Assembly (NCBI GenBank): GCA_947311845.1
Contig: CAMZMU010000041.1
Span: forward strand, 135,638,965-135,702,964
Direction of reading: 5' to 3'
Origin: Poa pratensis
Taxonomy: Eukaryota; Streptophyta; Magnoliopsida; Poales; Poaceae
DNA length: 64,000 bases
This document shows, in pieces, positions 56,834-64,000 of the stretch. A program made the position numbers and the translations under genes. Position 1 is the first letter of the stretch, and every line of letters starts with the position of its first letter. The notes beneath the pieces are model-generated. The model saw only the letters and a list, made by a program, of their open reading frames with translations, had not been told where the DNA came from and did no database searches.

Positions 56834-58116
56834 ATGAGCCTCCGGCGGTACGTCAATCTGGTGACGGGGAACGGCTATCAAGGCATCTATTCGCTGCGCC
56901 GCCTCAACGGCGATAATTTCTTCTACCCAGCAAAAGAAGCAGCTGCAAAGGCGCGAGATCTGCCCAGACATAGAAAAGTGTCGCCAGATATCATCTGATG
57001 GCCCAAAACAAGAGGAAGAAGAAGAAACATGCGGCAGCTCTCTCAGGTCTGCAGCTGGAGCGTACTATTCGGCCGCCGCGACCAATCTTCAACGTCCGCC
57101 CAACGAAGTGCCCGATTACCCATGGCGACCATCCCCAGCTGCACGCCTTTCCTCTCTCCGGAACCAAGATCTTCTTCGCCGACAGCGGGAAACACACGAC
57201 CTTGTACGACACCGAGGCCCGCTGCGCGATCACCACGCCCTGCCTCCATGAGCGCAAGGACTACCCCGTCGCCCTCTCTGTCCCCAGCCCTGAACCTGAA
57301 GGCGAGCAGGACGGTGGCAGCCTCTACATCATGGAAACGTCAACGCTCGACCTGAGGACTACCACTCCGTTCGAGGTCCTCACCTGGCGCAATCGCAAAG
57401 GTGAACAGTTTACCTCCCGGAAGACATGGCACTGCGACGCCCTCCCGCGGCCACCATTCTTCCATGATCGACACCGGTATAAGTCGGTATTATCTTATGC
57501 TGTGGTGGGCGATGTCATCTGCGTCTCCGTGAGTGGCCTTGGTACATTCTGCTTCGACACGGTCAGCCGAACGTGGAGCACGGTTGGTGACTGGCTGATG
57601 CCCTTCTCCGGCAAGGCCCAATACGTCCCCGAGCTCAACCTCTGGTTTGGCGCCAATGCTGATAACCCCTAGCTCCCGTCCGCGGCCGACCTCTCGCCTG
57701 TCCCTGGAGGGCATGCGCCGATGAAGCGCTATATTTGGGGCCGGGATCCACATCTGTCGGGGGATTGGCTCCCGGATCTGTATAAGCCCGCCAACATTGT
57801 CAGCTTGGGTTCCGGTAGGTTTTGTATCATCAACTACTTCGAAGATATGGAAGGCATGGATGAACTATCAGATTCAGATGGCGATCCAATTGTTGTTTTC
57901 TCTGGTTTGGAAGTGTTGGCTGGCAATGGTAAAGGAAGTAGCATTGACAGAAACAATGAGAATAACAGCGAGAAGGGCAACATTAAAGAAAGTAGCGGTG
58001 ACAACGACATACAAATTTACAGCGGCAAGGGCAACCGCAAGGGGCTCCGCATGATTAAGCACAAGTCCAGACTCATTAGAGATACCGACACCCACTGCAT
58101 CGAGTCGGTACTCTGA
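56834..58116 (+). pseudogene. Grass-specific family of unknown function, copy 1 (frameshift and in-frame stop)
   Basis: ATG at 56,834 gives MSLRRYVNLVTGNGYQGIYS and LRRLNGDNFFYP. A one-base deletion at about 56,996 shifts the frame. The main part (56,998-57,672) contains RPPRPIFNVRPTKCP, FPLSGTKIFFAD, TLYDTEARCAIT, FCFDTVSRTW, GDWLMPFSGKAQY and PELNLWFGA, repeated blocks suggestive of a beta-propeller/kelch-like fold. TAG at 57,670-57,672 interrupts it, but the same frame continues LPSAADLSPV, KRYIWGRDPHLSGDWLPD, GSGRFCIINYFEDME and a charged Asn/Gly/Ser-rich tail to a second stop at 58,114-58,116. I recognise the pattern from cereal proteins but no function is known. A sister copy starts at 63,006. 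Confidence 0.6.
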
Positions 58117-58269
58117 CTCACTCATTCTGTATCTCCGCTCTAAAAGCTCCATCCTTTGATCTATCTATGCAACGAGGGACTGTCAGGGCTTGGCTATCAA
58201 TAAGTCTTTTACAACTACGTGAGACTACATATTGTGTGTGTTTCAATAATCTTGAGAATCTTGGGACTC

Positions 58270-58376
58270 ATTTCCCACGTTTTTACAATGAATATTTCGT
58301 ATTCATTAAACTGATTATATAAAACTAATTAACTATTTTTTTAGGATTAAAAATATAAACCTGTTTGTGGTCGGCC
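58270..58376. repeat. Direct repeat flanking gene copy 1 (right member)
   Basis: Matches 56,480-56,589 with several substitutions. It lies about 155 bp after the gene's last stop. Confidence 0.7.
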
Positions 58377-58455
58377 CATATATATCAGATTTGCTAGTGC
58401 TTAGGCGCCTGAGATTTAGTTAAATCTCAGTCACGTTTACGGCCGTCCGATATTA

Positions 58456-59858
58456 CCTCTATATATTAAGGCGGGAGATTTTCTCGGCCTCTCAGCGTGC
58501 GTGACACTGTAGTTGCTACAGTTATGAATAGTGTTTCCATCCTGCGCCGTCGGCTGCTCATCGGACGGCCATGCAACCATCTCCGCGACACTTTTCCAAA
58601 CAAGCCCCTCACAAAACCAGCCACTGCTCCGCAGTCCACGTTTTCCGAAAAAATGGACCTCTTCGCGAATTGTGAAAAACCCAAGGACCGCGTTGCAACA
58701 ATACCGCACAACTCCCCCTCTCCTTCCTCTCTCTCCCGCGCGGCCGGAGCTCACCGCCGCCGCCGACGCGCCCCTGCCGCACCGGACCTCCCCGTTCAGA
58801 TCGCCGAGCACGGGCGGCTCCGTCGTCGCCTCCGCTCCTTCCTAGCCGACGGCCGCGTGCGGGGACGCCCTAGCTACGCCGGAATCGACGCCGTCGTCGG
58901 CTTACTTCCGCCGCCGAGTTTGGACGTCGTCGACGACGCTCCGGCGACCATACTGAGGCGGCTCCGCCACTCCCGTGTACCCCGCCTCCGGCCACATCGG
59001 ACGCGCCCAGCTGCGCGTCCCGCCTCGCTGTCGCGTGGCGCCGGCGTCGGTGTCGCCGCCGCGGCGGCTCCGCTTCCGTCTGACGTCGTCGCGTCGTCAT
59101 GGCGAGATTGGGCTGGGCAGATGGGCCGCTCGGGCTGGGCCGGCGGCTCTGCGGCTGGCCAGCCTTTTTCTTTTTTTTTTCCTTTTGGTTTTGTTTTTTT
59201 GTTCTTTTCGAAATCTTTTGTACCTATTGAAATACAACTCCAAATTAATTCAAACCAAATTCAAAAAATGTAAAAATCAAAACAGCCATTTTTAATACTT
59301 TAGGACCTTTTCCAAATTATTTAAATCCTTAAATTTTTTAAATGATATATAGAAGCTCATTTGACACCTTTACGCCGTTTTGCAAAAAAATGAATTCCGC
59401 AGTTTTCTGTTGAAAAAAAACAAATTTAAAATAGAACATGCTTTTAACAATTTGAAGCGATTCATAGATATTGTTCGACGGTATTTGAACAATTCCCAAA
59501 AACTAAACCATTTTAAACCACAAACTTTCTTTGCATCTCAGTAATTTCCAAATCTACGGACTTCTGAAATGTGGATATTTTCCAAAATTCAATTTCACCA
59601 CAATAACACGGAATACAAATTTGAATACTTCAAAATTTTATATGCCCTTCAAATCTACCCATTTTACTAACGTGAACAGAATTCAGTTCTAAATAACTTT
59701 CTAATTCGAATAATTCTCCAAATCTAAAACTATTTCCAAGCGTAACCTCCCTTTGCATTCCAGCAATTCTCAAATCTACACAATGTTTAAATGTCAGCAC
59801 TTTCAAATTTGAATTTTCCCACACGGGTGCGGCGTGTCGCCGCACCAATTTCAACTAG
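58456..59858 (+). mobile_element. Non-autonomous Helitron, 1.4 kb
   Basis: The 3' end has a perfect 9-bp stem, 3-nt loop hairpin GGTGCGGCG TGT CGCCGCACC (59,826-59,846), then eight bases and CTAG (59,855-59,858), followed by host T. The probable 5' end is CCTCTATATATTAAGGCGGG at 58,456, preceded by A; canonical would be TC, so the first base is mutated. The GC-rich interior (58,700-59,150) has long chance ORFs, and an AT-rich 3' part has AAATTCAAA-type words. No Rep/helicase and no recognisable captured gene. Confidence 0.65.
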
Positions 59859-59861
59859 TGC

Positions 59862-60444
59862 AGCGTTTAGATTCGCAAAGATTAGGCGTGTCTTTGCCTC
59901 GTCCGCCTTTTTTTTTTTGAAAACACTTTGCCTCGTCCGTTTGGTCTGCGAGAGCCAGAGTGCGAGCGAGGCCATGTGGCTGGGTGGGCTTTGTTTGGGC
60001 TAGCTGGGACTTTACAACGTGACAAGCTTTTGATTTTTTTTGTGTGATGGGCTCTGCTATCATCCCAGTTTTTGTCAACGTGACATACTGACATTGCGTC
60101 TTCTAGAAAAAAAAAGAGTATAATGCTTGCAACCTTGTTTGTGTTCTATCTTTTCTTTAACAGAAATTCTAGCTCGTGTTGTTTTCATTCTTGGTGCTTC
60201 TTGTAATTGTGTTTGTGAGCAGACGGACGTGATCTTTTCCATGAATGTATGAAAAAAATTCAGTAGTTATTTTTAATTTCTATACTTTTTCCATTCTAGC
60301 TTGTGTTGTTTTCATTGAGGGATTTTTTCAATTTCGAAATCATTTTTCTTTTCTAGTCTTCCCATGGATTTTTTGTGTGTTTCTTTGTCGTATGTTAGCT
60401 CTAGAATTTTTAATGTTTTTTTGTTTACCAATTGAAAATAATTT
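59862..60444. other. No gene recognised
   Basis: T-rich, non-coding lead-in to the tandem array, with poly-T runs near 59,905 and 60,035. Confidence 0.3.
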
Positions 60445-61600
60445 CCCAGTTACATGCTAATTGCAACTGACATTTTTTAGTGTGCACCACTTTCATCCTA
60501 TCCGCTGCTGAGAATTTTTTAATATTTTTGTCCTTTTATTACCAAATTAATTCCCAGTTGCATGCTAGCTGCAACTGACATTTTTTTAGTGTGCATCAGT
60601 TGCTTCCTAGTCACAACTGGAAATTTTAATGTTCGTTTGTATTCACCAATTGAAAGTTATTTCCCAGTTGCATGCTAGCTGCAACTGACATTTTTTAGAG
60701 TGCACCAGTTGCATCCTAGTAGAAACTGGGAATTTTAATGTTCGTTTTTATTCACCAATTGAAAATTAATTCCCAGTTGCATGCTAGCTGCAACTGACAT
60801 TTTTAGAGTGCACGAGTTGCATCCTAGTCGCAACTGGGAATTCTCAGCGTTTGTTTTTATTTCACCAAATTAATTCTCAGTTGCATGCTAAATGCAACTG
60901 ACATTTTTTCGTGTGCACCACTTGCATCCTATTCGCAACTGGGAAATTTTTAATGTTCGTTTTTAATCACCATATTAGTTCCCAGTTGCATGCTAGCTGC
61001 AACTAACATTTTTTAATGAGCATCAGTTGTGTCCTAGTCGCAACTGGGAATTTTAATTTTGTTTATTCTCCAATTTGGAAATTAATTCCCAATTGCATGC
61101 TAGTTGCAACTCGCCTTTTTTTACACCAATTGCATCCTAACTGCAACTGAGCATTTTCTTGTTCTTTTTAGTTTTCTTTTTGCATATGGGAGTTGCATAT
61201 GATGCGCAATTTCCTACCAATTGCACCCTAGATACAACTGGTGTGAACCACTTGCATGCCAGTTGCAACTCACATTTTTTAACACCAGTTGCATCCTACC
61301 TGCAACTGCCATTTTATTGTTTTCTTTTAGTTTTTTTTTGCATATTAGGCACAATTTCCTACACAATTGCATCATAGATGTAGCTAGTGCGAACCAGTTG
61401 CAATTGACATTTCACACCGCAACTGGACATTTTCTTGTTTTTTATAATTTTCTTTTGCATATGAGATGCAATTTCCTACCCAATAGCATCCTAGATGCAA
61501 CGGTGCGAACCAATTGCATGCTAGTTGCAACTGATATTTCTTAACACCAGTTGCATCCTACCTGTAACTAGCCATTTTCTTGTTTTTGTAGTGTATATCG
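60445..61600. repeat. Tandem array, about 107-bp units with alternating palindromes
   Basis: Units start at about 60,445, 60,553, 60,663, 60,772, 60,876, 60,981 and 61,088 (periods 104-110 bp), then become degenerate to 61,600. A typical unit has CCCAGTTGCATGCTAGCTGC then AACTGACATTTTTTAG, GTGCACCAGTTGCATCCTAG then TCGCAACTGGGAA, and a T-rich stretch with TTCACCAATTGAAA. AGTTGCA-TGCTAGC-TGCAACT and AGTTGC-ATCCTAGTC-GCAACT are each able to fold. No coding capacity. Confidence 0.85.
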
Positions 61601-63005
61601 AAATATATGTATGCTCTACTTTAGTATCTTTCCGACAAAAAGTAATGAAATGAAAGTTTTAGTGGAGTATTATCTATGTGCATAATTTAGTTTCGTATAA
61701 GAAAGTACTTCCTCAATTATGCAAGTTAATTTCATAATCGTAACCAGATCAAAAAATTTATGGATTTGTTAGTTCTTAGTCGCCCGAGAATTACCAAAAT
61801 GGTATTTGCGATATAATATTTTTCAGCTAGCTCATTCCCAGTCGCTTGAGTGCTAGGCGTTCCATGTTTTATTTTGTATGAAAAGTTCAGTTATTATTTT
61901 CAATTTATAAGTATAGGTTGGAAAGTTTTTGTATCCTTCTATTTTTTATATAAGATATTCACATTTTTCTCTTTTTTTCAAAAGTGAATAATTTGTTGTT
62001 ATTTGAATTCTATGTTTATTCAATTACTCTACATGGGTTTGGAGTGGGGGGCCATGTAGCACTTTTTCCTATCTTGTTCTTTGAAGTGGGCCCATGTTTT
62101 ATCCACAATATAACCTTTCGGTGGACGATGCCGTGGCTACACGCAGCATTTTCCTTGCCACTTATCCGTTTTTATCTGGTTCTGTGAAGTGGGCCCATGT
62201 TTAATCCACAGTATAACCTTTTCTGTCGCGGGTGCACATAGCAGTTTTTTTTGTCACGGAAGCAAAACATTTTTTCGGTCCAGGAAACATGACAGAACAA
62301 TACAAAGCCCAGGAATCAGCCCAGTTAACAAAACATGAAGCCAACAAAAGGAACTGGGCCAATTTGATCGTATAGTTTAGCTGTGACGTAGGGATGATGT
62401 CAAGCGACTGAGATGTAATAAAATCTCAGTCGCCTGTGCGTTAGGCGTATATATAACCACGCGTGGGTGACGTGGCACACCAACTCGCAATACCGCTACT
62501 TGGGTCCCGCTCCCGAGCTCTGGGGTGATTTCCTGTTGCAAATTCGCCCGATTGGGTTGATTTTAAAGCCCCAGATCAACTAACTACTACAAAATTAACA
62601 ACGTTGTAGGCTAAATGTGTTTTTTTTAAATCCAGCTCAAAAGAGAACCATAATACGGAAACCAAGAATAAAAAGAATGAAAAGTAAAAATAAAAAATAG
62701 GAATAGGAATAGAAAAGGAAAGGAAATAATACAAGAAAGAGGGGAAAATAAAAATAATAAGAAGAATAAAAAGCGTACGTGAGAGCAGGAAGGGAAACGA
62801 ACAAAACTGGCGAACGAAGCTACACTAGCAGGGCCGAATTTAGTTTGCTAGCCGCGTGAATCAACTGGACTACGTGTCCTTGGGCCCAACCGCCCAAGTA
62901 CCCAACACGGCCAGTCCCAATTCCCTCGCTGTCCTGTACTCCTGTTTCCTCGTCCCCGCCGCCAGCCACCGTCGTGCCGCTTGCAGCTCCTCTTCGTCGA
63001 CCTCC
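61601..63005. other. No gene recognised; upstream of gene copy 2
   Basis: AT-rich. GTGGGCCCATGTTT-ATCCACA-TATAACCTTT occurs twice (about 62,088 and 62,188), a 100-bp-spaced direct repeat. 62,660-62,790 is A-rich (AATAAAAAG, GGAATAGGAATAG). Similarity to the 5' flank of copy 1 begins at about 62,855 (TCAACTGGACTAC). Confidence 0.4.
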
Positions 63006-64000
63006 ATGAATCTCCGGCAGTACGTGAATCTGGTGACGTCGAACGGCCGTCAGGGCATCTACTCGCTGCGCCGCCTCAACAGCGACAACTTCTTCTACCG
63101 GCAGATATCTCTATCTGGATGGCCCGAAATAACAAGAAGACGAAGAAACAGGCGGTAGCTCTCTCAGGCCAGCAGCTGGAGAGCACCATCCGGCCGCCGC
63201 GGCCAATCTTCAACGTCCGCCCAACGAAATGCCCGATGACCAACAACGACCAGCCCCGGCTGCACTGCTTCCCTCTCTCCGGAACCAAGATCTTCTTCGC
63301 CGACGGCGGGAAACGCACCGCCTTGTACGACACCGAGGCCCGGTGCGCGATCACCGTGCCCTGCCTCCACGCGCGCAAGAAGTTCCCCGTCGCCTTCTCC
63401 GTCCCCAGCAAACCTGGACGTGAAGGCGAGCAGGACCAGGACGGCGGCAGCCTCTACATCCTGGACACGACGCAGCTCAACCTGAGGAACACCACTCCAT
63501 TCGAGGCCCTCGTCTGGCGCCACCGCGAAGATGAACACTTTACTGAACAGAAGACATTGCACTGCGACGCCCTCCCGCGGCCGCCCTTCTTCGACCGCCC
63601 TGACCAGCATACCTCGGTACAATCTTATGCTCTGGTGGGCGACGTTATCTGCGTCTCTGTGACCAACAGCGGCACATACTGCTTCGACACGGTCAGCCGG
63701 ACGTGGAGCCTGGCTGGTGACTGGCTGATGCCCTTCTCCGGCAAGGCAGAGTACGACCCCGAGCTCAAGCTCTGGTTTGGCGCCTCTGCTGACAATCACT
63801 AGCTCCCGTGCGCGGCCGACCTCTCCCCTGTCCCTCGAGGGCATGCGCCGAAGAAGCGCTATATTTGGGGCCGGGATCAACATCTGCCGGGGGATTGGCT
63901 CCCGGATCTGTATACTCCGACCAACATTGTCAGCTTGGGATCCAGCAGGTTTTGTATCATCAACTTCTTCCGAGATATGAAAGGCAGGTCGCATTGGGTG
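63006..64000 (+). pseudogene. Grass-specific family of unknown function, copy 2 (partial at window edge)
   Basis: ATG at 63,006 gives MNLRQYVNLVTSNGRQGIYS and LRRLNSDNFFY. Compared with copy 1 a deletion of roughly 50-60 bp at about 63,100 shifts the frame to the main part, which begins MARNNKKTKKQAVALSG at 63,119. It contains RPPRPIFNVRPTKCP, FFADGGKRTALYDTEARCAI, YCFDTVSRTWSLAGDWLMPF and PELKLWFGASADNH. A TAG at 63,800-63,802 lies at exactly the position of the TAG in copy 1, and the frame again continues, LPCAADLSPV and then KRYIWGRD, to the window end. The copies start 6,172 bp apart in the same orientation. Function unknown. Confidence 0.6.

Larger units (their letters stand above)
58403..62435. 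mobile_element. Candidate 4-kb terminal-inverted-repeat element
   Basis: Left end AGGCGCCTGAGATTTAG; right end, on the opposite strand, AGGCGACTGAGATTTTA, matching at 14 of the first 15 positions. Each end also contains its own small palindrome (GAGATTTAGTTAAATCTC at the left). Flanks are GTGCTT on the left and GTGCGTT on the right, a possible imperfect duplication. It would enclose the Helitron at 58,456 and the 107-bp repeat array. No transposase is visible. Speculative. Confidence 0.35.

Noticed and set aside
58497..59273. 258-codon plus-strand ORF in the second Helitron
   Set aside because: GC-rich Arg/Ala/Pro composition and no known domain; similar open frames exist on the other strand.
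60445..61600. CRISPR-like repeat array
   Set aside because: Repeat and spacer are not distinct; whole 107-bp units are similar and the setting is eukaryotic.

Overview
The window looks like a gene-poor, transposon-rich piece of a large grass nuclear genome, most likely Triticeae (wheat, Aegilops or barley type). This rests on a spliced AMEIOTIC1 gene with a grass-like protein, many Stowaway-type MITEs with TA target duplications, two PIF/Harbinger-type elements with TTA duplications, Helitron termini, and one LTR retrotransposon nested inside another. Species assignment is inference; no search was run.

Layout. 1-5.4 kb: a broken DUF295 (F-box-associated) gene on the minus strand, then a 1.4 kb Helitron (1043-2444, minus) carrying an ARMADILLO-REPEAT-ONLY fragment. 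Next comes a region holding intron-bearing exons of a hypersensitive-induced-reaction (HIR/SPFH) gene, ending at a Helitron-like hairpin near 5.4 kb. 8.3-9.1 kb: a glycine/lysine-rich protein gene with two compensating frameshifts. 9.9-19.3 kb: F-box C-terminal fragments, an 800-bp TCAGT-rich tract, a foldback element, a Harbinger element with a decayed transposase, and a LINE fragment holding a complete 291-bp miniature LTR retrotransposon.

19.3-40.3 kb: a minus-strand Ty3/gypsy element (LTRs about 1.07 kb, target duplication GAGGA) inserted in an NPH3-family gene, whose two halves lie on either side. Inside it sits a second minus-strand gypsy element (23,732-36,308, LTRs about 0.495 kb, target duplication CAATA) that carries a multi-exon gene on the opposite strand. 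Both polyproteins are broken.

40.8-46 kb: MITEs, an hAT-like element and a Harbinger-like element. 46.2-52.4 kb: the only clearly intact gene, AM1/SWI1/DYAD (predicted 768 aa, 10 coding exons plus a 5' non-coding exon), a meiotic entry and cohesion regulator. 53-64 kb: a MYB/SANT-like fragment, then two copies of a grass-specific gene family (56.8-58.1 kb and 63.0 kb to the window edge). The copies are separated by a second Helitron and an array of about 107-bp repeats with internal palindromes. Both copies share an in-frame TAG at the same place.

Apart from AM1 and possibly the glycine-rich gene, nearly every coding segment is a transposon gene or a host-gene fragment moved or broken by transposons. 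I found no rRNA, tRNA, CRISPR or bacterial-type features.
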